Assembly: GCF_000062885.1 (NCBI RefSeq)
Contig: NC_009142.1
Location: forward strand, 7,863,584 to 7,927,583
DNA from: Saccharopolyspora erythraea NRRL 2338
GTDB lineage: Bacteria > Actinomycetota > Actinomycetes > Mycobacteriales > Pseudonocardiaceae
DNA length: 64,000 nucleotides
Reading direction: 5' to 3'
Position 1 is the stretch's first letter. Each line of letters starts with the position of its first letter. Both the position numbers and the translations under genes were made by a program. The notes below the pieces were generated by a model that saw only the letters and a program-made list of their open reading frames with translations, ran no database searches and had not been told where the DNA came from. Positions 25,467 to 35,200 of this stretch are shown here, in pieces.

Positions 25467-25620
25467 AGCCCAGAACAACTAATCTCACTAGGTCCTGCGT
25501 CAAGGACCAGATGAAGCCAAAACGTCCACCACCTGAAGCCCGAGAGGTCACAGAGTGGGGCCTGGATCGCTGATCGCTGGTACTTCTCCGTGGTCCGGCC
25601 CGCGCACGTCTCGCCACTAG

Positions 25621-25833
25621 CTACTTGTGCTCCGCGCGGCACTCCTCGGCAAGCTTGCGCATTTCTGCAAGCACGTCGTCGTACCTCCATCGGTACTGAC
25701 CGCCCGGCGTGATGATCGCAGGCGTGATCAAACCTTGCTTTGCGTAGAGGGAGATCGTCCGCCGAGACAGGCAGAGCTTGTTCGCGAGCTCGGTGCTCCT
25801 GATCAACGGCGGTTCGACATCGCACACCGCCAT
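25621..25833 (-). CDS. MerR/excisionase-like helix-turn-helix protein
   Basis: A 70-aa single HTH protein. The pattern LIRSTELANKLCLSRRTISL then YAKQGLITPAI then GGQYRWRYDDVLAEM is the winged-helix fold of MerR, BldC and excisionase proteins. Such genes lie next to integrases in actinomycete integrative elements and control excision. I chose the ATG at 25833; no good ribosome-binding site is visible. It may be a surviving part of the decayed element at the tRNA-Lys gene. Confidence 0.6.
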   Translation of the reverse strand: MAVCDVEPPLIRSTELANKLCLSRRTISLYAKQGLITPAIITPGGQYRWRYDDVLAEMRKLAEECRAEHK

Positions 25834-26022
25834 ACTCGGTGCCCCGAACGAGCGTCGCTGCCTTGCATGCCTCGACCTACGCGTAATACCTGATTTCCTT
25901 GCTTGCCTTGTTGGACGAGTCATGGTGTCGGATCGGCAAGCACTCGCAGTCCTCGCACGCGCGGCGCAATGGGAACTGGACGAAGCTGAGTTCGAACGGG
26001 CGGGCGCTCGTCGTCCTCGACG

Positions 26023-26273
26023 GTGGTGCTCGGCTCCGCCGGGCTCTGGGTCGGCTACCAAACGGTCCTCATGGCCGCCGGGATCGCAGTTTTCGCGGGT
26101 GCGTCATGGTGGCTGCTGGACAAGCCCACCTTCGACTGCTTCGCCGGGCGGCTGCTGCGGGCGTGGTTCAGACGCTGGCTGATCTACCAGCGCCAGGGGG
26201 CCAAGATCGTGTTTGCCTGCAACCTGGTCACGAGCAACCACCGGGGCCAGATGTTGGTGCCCCTGCGCGACCC
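26023..26273 (+). pseudogene. Tra (FtsK/SpoIIIE-like) N-terminal membrane fragment
   Basis: The frame encodes two hydrophobic helices (VGYQTVLMAAGIAVFAGASW) followed by LRAWFRRWLIYQRQGAKIVF and CNLVTSNHRGQMLVPL. This resembles the membrane-proximal start of the FtsK-like Tra proteins of actinomycete integrative elements. It runs in frame straight into integrase sequence at about 26274, so the junction is a deletion fusion and not a real gene. Family assignment is from memory of such proteins. Confidence 0.45.
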
Positions 26274-26502
26274 GTCGAACACCCGGCGCGCACTGCGCGA
26301 GGCACGGAGCGCTGAGGGCTTCGAGTGGGTCACGTCAGACGTGTTCCGCAAGACCCGCCGCTAGGATCTTGGACGAGCGGGCTGACTCCCCGCCTGATCG
26401 CCAATCAGCTCGGACACCCCCGGCCGTCGATGCCCCAGGACGTGTCAAGGTCGCAAGGTCATCAGCCGGGAGACGGCCGACGCGCTGGAAGACTCGGTCT
26501 AA
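26274..26502 (+). pseudogene. Tyrosine integrase C-terminal remnant, multiply frameshifted
   Basis: Read across shifts, the segment gives NTRRALREARSAEGFEWVTS, DVFRKTAARILDE, AGLTPRLIANQLGHPRPSM, QDV, and KVISRETADALEDSV before the stop. This is the end of a phage-type tyrosine recombinase. Small indels lie near 26355, 26376, 26383 and 26446. The His of the HxFRK box is Asp here, and the catalytic Tyr region is deleted. It ends 79 bp from the tRNA-Lys 3' end, the expected place for an integrase gene. Confidence 0.7.
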
Positions 26503-26554
26503 TGAGCTTAAGCGTTTTGTGTGGCCAAGGTGTGGTAGCGATCTTGCAAAAGCC

Positions 26555-26581
26555 AAACCCCAGGCCGCTGACCTGGGGTTT
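26555..26581 (-). terminator. tRNA-Lys terminator
   Basis: AAACCCCAGG, 7-nt loop, CCTGGGGTTT: a perfect 10-bp stem directly behind the tRNA CCA end on the minus strand, followed by TTGGC then TTTT. Confidence 0.8.
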
Positions 26582-26657
26582 TGGTGGGGCGCCAGGGGAT
26601 CGAACCCTGAACCCGCGGATTAAAAGTCCGCTGCTCTGCCAGTTGAGCTAACGCCCC
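26582..26657 (-). tRNA. tRNA-Lys (anticodon UUU)
   Basis: On the minus strand the sequence folds as a complete 76-nt cloverleaf. The acceptor stem GGGGCGT pairs with GCGCCCC, the D-arm has GCTCAACTGGCAGAGC, and the anticodon arm is GCGGA-CTTTTAA-TCCGC with anticodon TTT. The T-arm GGTTCGATCC is normal, and CCA is encoded at the 3' end (26582-26584). Its 3' side faces the decayed integrative element, consistent with use as an attachment site. Confidence 0.96.
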
Positions 26658-26824
26658 GTATGCCTAGATTACAAGGCCGGATTGATCTCGTGGCCGAGTG
26701 GGCGGAAGTTCACGGCGGGCGGGCCCGCGGTGGCTTCCCGGGGTCGTCGAGCCAGCGCCACCAGGCCATCCACTGTGGACATGAGGGTGCCCCGGAGCGT
26801 CGTGTGCATGGGAGACCGGGGTGC

Positions 26825-27781
26825 TCAACGGCTGGTGACGCTCCCGGCGGGCCGCCGGGCGGCCTCGGGCGCGGTCACAAGCTTGGTGCGGCTGACCCGC
26901 TCGTGCCAGCCCAGGGCCGCGACGATCGCGACCACCGCGGTGAAGCCGACCCACTGCGTCGCCGTCAGCTCCGCCCCGAGGACGCCGACGCCGACGATCG
27001 CCGCCGTGGCCGGGAACGACAGCTCGGCCAGGGTCGCCCGCGCCGCCGGGGTGGTGCGCAGCCCGACGTAGTACAGCCAGAGCGCGAGCAGGCCGGGCAC
27101 GAGCGCGAGCAGGACCAGGCCCGGGGCGTTCTCCCAGCCGACGGCCACCGGGTCGCCGCGCAGCAGCAAGATCAGCGCCGCCGAGGGCAGCCCGACCGCG
27201 AACCGCAGCGTCGTGACGTCCCGGGCGGGCACGACCGTGCTGACCATGCGGCCCAGCACGGTCCCCGCCGCCCACAGCACCGCCGCGCCGAGCGCGAGCA
27301 GCACCGGCCGCAGCTGGGACACCTGGATACCCAGGGGGTCGGGGAAGGCGAGCAGCCACGCGCCGGCCAGCGCGGGTAGCGCGAAGGCGAGGTAGCGCCC
27401 GCGGATCCGCTCGCGCAACAGCGCCAGCGAAGCGACGGCCGCGAAGATCGGTTGCAGCTTCTGCAACACCAGCGGCGTCACCGGGTCGCCGGCCTTGAAG
27501 GCGGCCGTGAACAGCGCGGTGGCCAGGGCCGACGAGCCGACGCCGATCACGACGACCGCGATCCGCTCCCGGACGCCGCAGGCCCTGAACGCCCGCCACG
27601 CCCGCGGCAGGAACGGCGCCAGCAGCAGCACGATGATCACGTGCTCCCAGAACACGACGCTGGCCGAGGGCAGGCTGGTGGCCAGCGGCTTGCGGAACAA
27701 CGCGTCGGTGCCCCACATCGCGGTGGCGACGGCGACCAGCCACGTCCGGTCCCGACCGGCGCTCCCCTGCGCGAAAGCCAT
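26825..27781 (-). CDS. EamA/DMT family transporter
   Basis: A 318-aa membrane protein with ten hydrophobic helices in two EamA repeats. The first starts LVAVATAMWGTDALFRKPLA, the second LLALGAAVLWAAGTVLGRMV. Repeat ends show LLRERIRGRYLAF and LGAELTATQWVGF, the typical E-R/E-L turns. It is probably an exporter of metabolites; the substrate is unknown. The ATG has TAGGTT with a 6-nt gap on its strand, a leaderless layout. Length is normal. Confidence 0.92.
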   Translation of the reverse strand: MAFAQGSAGRDRTWLVAVATAMWGTDALFRKPLATSLPSASVVFWEHVIIVLLLAPFLPRAWRAFRACGVRERIAVVVIGVGSSALATALFTAAFKAGDPVTPLVLQKLQPIFAAVASLALLRERIRGRYLAFALPALAGAWLLAFPDPLGIQVSQLRPVLLALGAAVLWAAGTVLGRMVSTVVPARDVTTLRFAVGLPSAALILLLRGDPVAVGWENAPGLVLLALVPGLLALWLYYVGLRTTPAARATLAELSFPATAAIVGVGVLGAELTATQWVGFTAVVAIVAALGWHERVSRTKLVTAPEAARRPAGSVTSR

Positions 27782-27926
27782 GCCGCGAACCTAGTGCGCG
27801 GCGCGTACGGGCAGGTGGCGATCCCTCTCCGTGGGAAGCACCCGGCAGTAGGACCGACGACCGGTGCCGAGCGCTCCGGTTACGGGCAGAATCGGTCTGG
27901 TTCCAGTCGGTGACCAGAAGGGGACA

Positions 27927-28547
27927 GTGAACGAAATGCTCCACCGAACCCGAGCGCTCGGCTCGCTCGCCGGACTGTGCGCGACGAGCGCGCTGCTCGT
28001 GGGCTGCGGCAGCGCCGAGAACACCCAGCCGCCGCCCGCCGGACAACCCAGCCCGCAGGCGTCCGCGCCGATCGAGACCACCGGCACCTACGAGCCCTAC
28101 AAGCAGGGCGCCGCGGCGGTCACCTACGACCAGGCACAGGTACCGCCCGGCGCGACGGCGAAGATCAGCTCGCAGCGGCTCGGCGACGGCCAGACCGAGA
28201 TCAAGATCGCGCTCACCGGCCTGCAGCCTAACCGGACCTACGGCGCGCACGTGCACACCAAGCCCTGCGGGCCGACCGGCGAGGACGCCGGACCGCACTT
28301 CCAGCAGAAGCTCGACCCGGTCCAGCCGTCGGTCGACCCGGCGTACGCCAACCCGCAGAACGAGGTCTGGCTGGACCTCCACACCGACGCGCAGGGCAAC
28401 GCGAACCCGAGCGCCAAGGGCAACTGGCAGTTCGACAGCCGCACCGACGCGAACTCGTTCGTCATCCACCAGACGCACACGCACACCGAACCGGGCAAGG
28501 CCGGTACCGCCGGCGCACGCCTGGGCTGCGTCACCGCCAAGTTCTGA
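27927..28547 (+). CDS. sodC: Cu/Zn superoxide dismutase-like lipoprotein (SodC)
   Basis: A 206-aa exported lipoprotein. The lipobox LLVGC is near residue 27 and a Pro-rich linker follows. The SodC barrel has Cu ligands HVH in YGAHVHTKPCG, then GPHFQ, LDLHTDAQGN and VIHQTHTHT. The disulfide Cys are in KPCG and RLGCVTAKF. It should remove superoxide outside the membrane. I chose the GTG at 27927 with AGAAGGGG upstream; an ATG lies three codons later. It is divergent from the EamA gene. Confidence 0.88.
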   Translation: MNEMLHRTRALGSLAGLCATSALLVGCGSAENTQPPPAGQPSPQASAPIETTGTYEPYKQGAAAVTYDQAQVPPGATAKISSQRLGDGQTEIKIALTGLQPNRTYGAHVHTKPCGPTGEDAGPHFQQKLDPVQPSVDPAYANPQNEVWLDLHTDAQGNANPSAKGNWQFDSRTDANSFVIHQTHTHTEPGKAGTAGARLGCVTAKF

Positions 28548-28647
28548 CGGCTCCGCCGCGCGGCATCGCTGCGGCCCGGCTGCGGAGTCGACCTCCGCGG
28601 CCGGGCCGAGGCGAACCACGCCCAGGAACGCCGACGGCCGAGGCGGA

Positions 28648-28857
28648 TCAGCTCCGACGGGTCCGGCCGCGTGCCTGGCCGGTGGCCCGGAGGAGCCGGA
28701 GGACGGTGAGGGCCCGGTCACCCCGCTCGCCGACGGCGAGCACGGCGACGACCCCCGCGATGGTCACCAGCAGTGCGGAAGGTCCGTACCTGAGCAGCAG
28801 CACGACCGCGGCGATCGGCAGCGGCGCGTGGACCAGGACGTCGACGAGCACGGGCAT
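28648..28857 (-). CDS. Small membrane protein (69 aa)
   Basis: A short protein with one long or two short hydrophobic helices (APLPIAAVVLLLRYGPSALL, VTIAGVVAVLAVG) and a basic tail ending GRTRRS. No family recognised. A GAGGGAGC site precedes the ATG at 28857. Upstream extension in frame is Arg/Ser-rich and not protein-like, so the short form is preferred. Confidence 0.6.
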   Translation of the reverse strand: MPVLVDVLVHAPLPIAAVVLLLRYGPSALLVTIAGVVAVLAVGERGDRALTVLRLLRATGQARGRTRRS

Positions 28858-29181
28858 GACGCGTTGCTCCCTCGGCGGCGCAGCGGGGCGCGCGGCATGC
28901 ACCACGCACCACTCCGCGCCCGTAGAAGAAGGAACGCCTGCGCCTCCACGGCCAGCCGAGCCCCCGACGTCACTTCGGCCACCGAGACAGGAACAGACGG
29001 TCTTGGACCCGGCCAGGCTCGCACGGATCGCGGCGGGCGCGGCAGGGCCGCTCGGCGGTCCGCGACGCCTCCGGTCGGTGCCTCCTCGGCTGCTCCGCAA
29101 GGCGCCAGGCGTCGCGGCCGGCGTCGCGCGGGGCCGACGTCACGGCTGTGATCGCCCCGGCATCGGGGACAATGGGCGGCG
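28858..29181. other. Intergenic region before the dus gene
   Basis: No gene supported: ORFs here overlap on several frames without ribosome-binding sites. A GACAAT hexamer 8 nt before the dus ATG is a likely -10 element for a leaderless transcript. Confidence 0.5.
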
Positions 29182-30345
29182 ATGACCGCACTCGACACCC
29201 CGGTCGCGCCGCCCGCGACCCGCACCGCGCCCCTGCGGATCGGCCCCTACCAGGTCGACCCGCCGGTCGTGCTCGCGCCGATGGCCGGGATCACCAACGT
29301 CGCGTTCCGCTGGCTGTGCCGGGAGTACGGGGCCGGCCTCTACGTCTGCGAGATGATCACCAGCCGGGCGCTGGTCGAACGGCATCCGACGACCATGCAG
29401 ATGGTCACCTTCGACCCCGACGAGCACCCGCGCTCGATGCAGCTCTACGGCGTCGACCCGGAGACCATGGGGCAGGCCGTGCGGATGATCGTCGAGGAGG
29501 GCCTGGCCGATCACGTCGACATGAACTTCGGCTGCCCGGTTCCCAAGGTGACCCGCAAGGGCGGCGGTTCGGCCCTGCCGTACAAGCGCAGGCTGTTCGG
29601 CGAGATCGTGCGCGCCGCGGTGCGCGCCGCCGAGCCCGCGGGCGTGCCGGTGACCGTGAAGTTCCGCATCGGCATCGACGACGAGCACATCACCTACCTC
29701 GACGCCGGGCGCATCGCCGAGGACAACGGCGCCGCCGCCGTCGCGCTGCACGGCCGCACCGCCGCGCAGCGCTACTCCGGCCAGGCCGACTGGTCCGCCA
29801 TCGCCCGCCTCAAGGAGACGGTGCGCACGATCCCGGTGCTCGGCAACGGCGACATCTTCAGCGCCGACGACGCGCTGCGGATGGTCGCCGAGACCGGCTG
29901 CGACGGCGTGGTCGTCGGGCGCGGCTGCCTCGGCAGGCCGTGGCTGTTCCGCGACCTGCAGGCCGCGTTCGCCGGCGAGCCGGTGCCGGAGGGGCCGAAT
30001 TTGGGCGAGGTGTGCCGGGTCCTGCGCAGGCACGGCGAGCTGCTCGCCGACCACATGGGCGAGGAGAAGGGCCTGCGCGACCTGCGCAAGCACATGGCGC
30101 AGTACCTGCGCGGCTTCCCGGTCGGCTCGGACCTGCGGCACCGCTTCGGGCTGGTCTCCGGGCTCGCCGAACTCGACGACCTGCTGGCGCAGCTCGACCA
30201 CGAGGTCCCGTTCCCGGTCGACGCGGAGGGACCACGCGGCAGGCAGGGCTCGGCGGGCCGCGTCGTGCTGCCGGAGGGCTGGCTGGACGACCCCGACGAT
30301 CTGTGCGTGCCCACCGCGGCCGAGATCGACCACAGCGGCGGCTGA
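29182..30345 (+). CDS. dusB: tRNA-dihydrouridine synthase (DusB-like)
   Basis: A 387-aa flavoenzyme that reduces uridine to dihydrouridine in tRNA. The FMN barrel has APMAGITNVAFR near residue 33 and MNFGCPVPKVTRKGGGSAL, with the catalytic Cys118. Then come VALHGRTAAQRYSG and VVVGRGCLGRPWLF, the phosphate-binding end. A helical C-terminal tRNA-binding domain completes it, with LRDLRKHMAQYLRGFP. The length is normal. It is followed after 10 nt by a lipoprotein gene, so they may be co-transcribed. Confidence 0.95.
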   Translation: MTALDTPVAPPATRTAPLRIGPYQVDPPVVLAPMAGITNVAFRWLCREYGAGLYVCEMITSRALVERHPTTMQMVTFDPDEHPRSMQLYGVDPETMGQAVRMIVEEGLADHVDMNFGCPVPKVTRKGGGSALPYKRRLFGEIVRAAVRAAEPAGVPVTVKFRIGIDDEHITYLDAGRIAEDNGAAAVALHGRTAAQRYSGQADWSAIARLKETVRTIPVLGNGDIFSADDALRMVAETGCDGVVVGRGCLGRPWLFRDLQAAFAGEPVPEGPNLGEVCRVLRRHGELLADHMGEEKGLRDLRKHMAQYLRGFPVGSDLRHRFGLVSGLAELDDLLAQLDHEVPFPVDAEGPRGRQGSAGRVVLPEGWLDDPDDLCVPTAAEIDHSGG

Positions 30346-30355
30346 GCCGACGCCG

Positions 30356-30781
30356 ATGCCCACCGCGCCGCGCACCGGAGCGCTCGTCCACTGTGGACTG
30401 CTGCTCGGGCTGGCCGCGACCGGGTGCGCGCCGTCCGGCGCGGATCCGGTACGGCAGTACTTCTCCGACTACAACACCGCCGCGCGGCAGGGCCCGGCCG
30501 CGCAGCGGGATTTCCTCGCCCGCACCCAGCATCCGGACTTCACCGACCAGACCTGCGATCTCGGCGACACCACCGTCGAGCTCGACCCGGCGATGTCCAC
30601 GCTGCGGCCGGATCCCGCCTTCTCCCCGGACGGCGCCGGCCCGCCGCGCGGCGAGGTGTGGATCATCGGCGTCGAAGTGGTCCTGCGGCGGGATGGCACG
30701 GTGACCGGCAGACAGGTCGGCTCGCAGCACGTCGTCGTCCTCGACGGCCGCGTGCACGGCTTCGCGCCGTGCCCGTCGTGA
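30356..30781 (+). CDS. Hypothetical lipoprotein (141 aa)
   Basis: A small exported protein with a lipobox LAATGC at about residues 19-24, then an alpha/beta domain with YFSDYNTAARQGPAAQRDFL and EVWIIGVEVVLRRDGTVTG. Two further Cys (TCDLG and APCPS) may pair. No family is recognised; the shape (helix then strands) resembles NTF2-like lipoproteins. It lies 10 nt behind the dus gene. Confidence 0.7.
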   Translation: MPTAPRTGALVHCGLLLGLAATGCAPSGADPVRQYFSDYNTAARQGPAAQRDFLARTQHPDFTDQTCDLGDTTVELDPAMSTLRPDPAFSPDGAGPPRGEVWIIGVEVVLRRDGTVTGRQVGSQHVVVLDGRVHGFAPCPS

Positions 30782-31106
30782 GCGACTCGTTGCCCCGGTC
30801 CATCAGCGTTCTCCCACTTTCGGCGCAGGCGCCGTAACACGGCCTCGGTGGAGTTGCGATGGAGTTGCGATGGCGTGATCGAAAACACACGCGGTTTTGC
30901 TCGTCCGTGCGGGTGGGTCCGAACCGATTCGCTTCCGAAGTGACCCCTCCTGCGGGTACACATCCAAGAGCCGAAGACTCGAGCCGCGCTCACCATTTCA
31001 GAGCAACGCCGGGTCAGCCGGATGAGCGAATTAGCGGTGCGCATGAGCCGGACCAGCTCAAGCGATCCGTCACACCCGACGACACCACGGACGGGAGGTG
31101 AGTGCG
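30782..31106. other. Intergenic region with an 11-bp tandem repeat
   Basis: No gene supported. GGAGTTGCGAT is repeated head to tail at 30850-30860 and 30861-30871. The sequence from about 30880 to 31090 is AT-richer than its surroundings and probably holds the promoter of the diguanylate cyclase gene. Confidence 0.5.
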
Positions 31107-31961
31107 ATGACCGGACTGCGCAACGGTTTCGCAGGCCCGGAACCTCTGCGCGACGAATCCGCGTCGGCCCGGTGCCCGACACCGCCTCCCGGCAGGCGAC
31201 GCGACCTGGCCGACGGCGCGGGCATGGCCGAGCTGCACGAGTCGATCGCGAGCCTGCTGGCCTCGCGGGGGCAGTGGCGGCAGGCCTACCACCACCTGCG
31301 CTCCGCTCTCGACCTCATGTCCACAGAGGACACTCCGAGGGTGCCCGAGCAGCTACGCCACGAAGTCAAGCGCCTGCGGCGGGAACACGCCGAGGCCCGC
31401 GAGCAGAGCCGCCGGGACAGCCTCACCGCCAGCTACAACCGGCGCTACCTCGACGAGCGGCTCGCCGATCTGGTCAGCGACGACCCCGAGGCCGACGGCC
31501 TCGCGGTGGCGCTGGTCGACCTGGACTGGTTCAAGCACGTCAACGACACCTACGGGCACCTGCTCGGCGACCGCGTGCTGCAACGCGTCGTCGACCTCCT
31601 GCAGGAAGTGCTGCCGACAGGGGCGTTCTGCGCCCGCTACGGCGGCGAGGAGTTCGTGCTGGTGTTCCCGACCATCGACGCGGCGGCGGCGGTCGCGGCC
31701 TGCGAAGGCGCCCGCGCCCGCATCGAGCGGTTCCCCTGGGGGCAGATGGCACCGGGACTGCGGGTCACGGTCAGCATCGGCGTCGCGCACGAGCAGCACA
31801 CCACACTGGGATCCGACGCCTCGCCGCCGTCGGCCGAACAGCAGCTGATCAGCGCGGACGCCCTGCTCTACGCGGCGAAGCAGTCCGGGCGCAACGCGGT
31901 CGCCTACCGCACGGGCAGCGAGGTCCGGCTCGCCTCCGGACACCGCTCCGGCGGTTACTGA
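31107..31961 (+). CDS. Diguanylate cyclase (GGDEF domain)
   Basis: A 284-aa soluble GGDEF protein that should make c-di-GMP from two GTP. Residues about 40-65 form one TPR-like pair (ASLLASRGQWRQAYHHLRSA), followed by a short coiled coil. The GGDEF domain has DSLTASYNRRYLDERL, the metal site VDLDWFKHVNDTYGH, and the active-site loop YGGEEFVLV at 178-186. The inhibitory RxxD site is absent (PTGA in its place), so product inhibition at that site is unlikely. A GGGAGG site fixes the ATG at 31107. No membrane segment. An RsiG-like c-di-GMP effector is encoded at 55910. Confidence 0.93.
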   Translation: MTGLRNGFAGPEPLRDESASARCPTPPPGRRRDLADGAGMAELHESIASLLASRGQWRQAYHHLRSALDLMSTEDTPRVPEQLRHEVKRLRREHAEAREQSRRDSLTASYNRRYLDERLADLVSDDPEADGLAVALVDLDWFKHVNDTYGHLLGDRVLQRVVDLLQEVLPTGAFCARYGGEEFVLVFPTIDAAAAVAACEGARARIERFPWGQMAPGLRVTVSIGVAHEQHTTLGSDASPPSAEQQLISADALLYAAKQSGRNAVAYRTGSEVRLASGHRSGGY

Positions 31962-32214
31962 TCGCAACCGCGCCCCGACCCGGGGTGGCAACAAGCCGGT
32001 CATGCCGGGCAAGTGGCCTAACACACCTGCGTGTTTTGGCCTAGTAGGCAGGCAGGATCGTGCACTGATTGTGAAGAAATTGTCTGCACTATCGTCAGTT
32101 CGGGCGATCAGCCGTACTATCTCGAGAGCGCTGAGCGATACGACTGCGGGGGGTTGATCGCCGGCGACGGCGAACCATTGCACATGATCGATCACGAGGT
32201 GGGAGGGAAAACGG

Positions 32215-35200
32215 GTGCCGCAGGACCCCCGCCAAGGCATGAACGCGCACCGACGTTCCCGTCCCGAGCAGGATCCTGGACAGGAGCAACCGGCCGAGAA
32301 CGCCAACGGCGGCAGGCGCCGCCGTGCGCTTGGCGACGACGGCACCGGCGGCACCCGGGTCATCGACCTGCTCTCCAAGCACGGCAAGGCCCCCGGAACG
32401 GGTTCGCACCACCGCAGGCAGGCCGAGCCGCCGCCGAACGGTGAGCGCCCGAGCGGTGGTACCGCGCAGCCGTGGCAGCCGCCGGCGGGCGGGCGCCCGC
32501 AGCGCGGCGGCCCGCCCGGGCCGAACGAGACGGGCGGCCGCAGGCGGGCCCGGCCCGAGCCGCCGGAGTCCGCGCACCCGCCGGCGGGACAGCCAGGTCC
32601 CGCGTCCGGCCAGCAGCGCCCCGCCACGCCTCCGGCCGAACCGCGCCGGTCCCGTTCGCACGCCACCGAACCTCCCGCCGCGGAGCCGCGTTCCGCCGAG
32701 CCCCGGGGCACCGGCCCGCACCAAGTTGAACCCCGCGGCACGGGCCCGCAGCAAGCCGAACCCCGCGGAACAGGGCCACACCAAGCCGAACCCCGCGGAA
32801 CAGGGCCACACCAAGCCGAACCCCGCGGCACCGGGCCGCACCAGGCCGAGCCGCGTCCGTCGGGCGACGAGCCGCGGCCTTCCGGCCGTCGCGCCGTCTC
32901 GCAGGGGACCGGACGCCACGTGCAGCCGGAGCCGCCGGAAGGGCAGCGTCCGCCGCAGGGTCCGCCCGGCGGTGCCGAACCGCGCGCTCCGCAGGCACCC
33001 CGCCGTCCGGGCCCCCCTCCGGGGTCCGAGCGTCCGGCTCCGCCTCAGACGGCCGACCCGCGTTCCTCTTCGCCGGACGCCTGGACGCCGCCTCGGCGTC
33101 CGCAGGCCCCTGGCCGCGGTGAGCCGCCGGCTCCGGGCCCGGACGCGACCCGGCGTCCGGCCGAGCCGCCCGCGGGCCGACGCGGCCGTCCCGCACCGCC
33201 CCGCCCCGCCGGTGGGCCGCCGCCCATGGGCGCCGCGGCAGGTGGAGCGGCGGGTGCCGCCATGGGCGGCGCCGCGGACGCTTCCGGCGCCGAGGCGACG
33301 CGCATAACCGAAGCTCTCGGCGGACCGGCTTCCGGACCTTCCGCACCTCCCGGGCCTTCCGGATCTTCCGGGCCTTCCGCACCTCCGGCGGGTCCGCAGG
33401 CACCCGCGGGCCATGGCGCGCCCGCTTCCGGTCCCGCGCCGGGCCGGGCCGGCGGCCCACCGCACGCGAAGGCACCCGGCCGTCCCGCACCGGACCCCGA
33501 TCTGGAGGCGACGACCCAGCACGCCGCGGTCCCGGCCGAGCCCGGCCCGCAGGGCGGCGACGAGACGGTCGTCGCGCGGGTTCCGGCCGCCAAGCCGCCC
33601 GAGCGCGACGCGTCCGAGGACGACGGTTCCGGCCCCGACGCGACCGTGCTAGCGCGGCCGGTCGGCGGCGGGTCGGCCGACAAGACCTCCGTAGTCGCCG
33701 CTCTGGGCACCGACGCGAAGTCGTCGGACGCCAAGGCCAAGTCCGAAGCCGACGTGTTCGACGACTTCGACGACGATGACGAGGACGACGACAACGACGA
33801 GGTCCGCGCGATCGACGCGACGCTGGCGCGCTTCTCGGCCGTGCACGACCAGATCGCCGAGGAGGAGGCCGAGCGCCGCAAGAAGTACGCGTGGCTGTTC
33901 GGCAAGCGCCGCGAGCCCGAGCTCGGCACCGACATGCCGTTCGACTACGTCGAGGGGCGCGATGCCGGGGCCTCCCGCGTGGAGTGGAAGCGCCAGCAGC
34001 GCAAGCGGCGCACCGGCCTGATCGTCAAAGCGCTCGCGGTGGCCGCCGCGCTGACCATATTCGTCACGATCGGCACCATGTGGGGTGCCAAGACCTGGGT
34101 GGACGGCAAGTTCCGCGAGGTCGCCTCGCTGGACCCGAACTCCGGTGACATCAAGGACGCGGCCAAGCAGACCGGCGACCAGAACTTCCTGCTGATCGGC
34201 TCGGACACCCGCGCGGGTGCCACCGCCGACGACGGTGTGGGCAACACCGAGGACGAGCCCGGCGCGCGCGCCGACACGACGATGATCGCCCACATCCCGG
34301 CCGACCGCAGCCGCGTCGTGGTCGTCTCCTTCCCGCGCGACCTGGAGGTCGCGATCCCGGCTTGCGAGCGGTGGGACGCCGCGACCGGCAGGTACACCGG
34401 CGTGCAGGCGCCCGCGCAGGAGAAGGCGAAGCTGAACCAGGCCTACGCGGTCGGCGGGCCGAAGTGCACCACCAAGGTCATCCAGCAGCTCTCCGGGCTG
34501 TCGATCACCAGCTTCCTCGGCATCGACTTCCAGGGCTTCAAGTCGATGGTCGACGCGGTCCACGGCGTCGACATCTGCACCCAGAAGCCGGTCGTCGACG
34601 ACGTGATCGGCACCGTGCTGCCCAACCCGGGCCACTACAACCTGACCGGTCAGCAGGCTCTGAGCTATGTGCGCGCCCGGCACGTGCAGGGCGACGTGAC
34701 CGCCGACTACGGCCGGATGCAGCGCCAGCAGTTGTTCCTGTCGGCGCTGCTGCGCAAGACGATGTCCAGCCAGGTGCTGCTGGACCCGAACAAGCTCAGC
34801 GGCTTCGTCAACGCGGTCGCCGCCAACACCTTCGGCGAGAACGTCGGCACCGACCGGCTGCTCGAGCTGGGCCAGTCGATGCAGGGCCTGGACCCCAGCA
34901 AGGTCACCTTCGTCACCGTCCCGACCACCGGCTACGCCAACGACGACGGCCGGGAGGAATTGCGCGCGGCCGACAACGACGCGCTGTTCCGGGCGATCAT
35001 CGAGGGCGTCCCGGTCACCCCGCCCGCCAGCGGGGGCGGGACCGGCGGTTCCACGCCCAGCGGCGGTACCGGTCCGATGGCGACCGCCTTCACCGCGCAC
35101 CCGCTGCCGGCGATCCAGCCGTCGCAGGTCAAGGTGGAGGTCGTCAACACCACCGGGTCCGGCGGGTCGGCGGGGACCACCGGCGACCGGTTGCGCGAGT

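Noticed and set aside
26023-26364. A 113-aa intact-looking protein
   Set aside because: Its first part resembles a Tra membrane domain and its end an integrase tail. The sense continues in other frames after small indels, so it is a fusion of remnants.
24215-26657. A precise attL/attR pair with a tRNA 3' end copy at 24 kb
   Set aside because: Only the terminator hairpin is similar. No copy of the tRNA body is present at 24.2 kb, so exact attachment sites cannot be claimed.
32701-32850. Regular repeat spacing as a CRISPR array
   Set aside because: The units are contiguous 30-bp coding repeats without spacers, inside one open frame.
32095-33935. Antisense frames opposite the LCP disordered tail
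   Set aside because: They mirror the repetitive Pro-rich coding sequence and are Arg/Gly-rich without family features.
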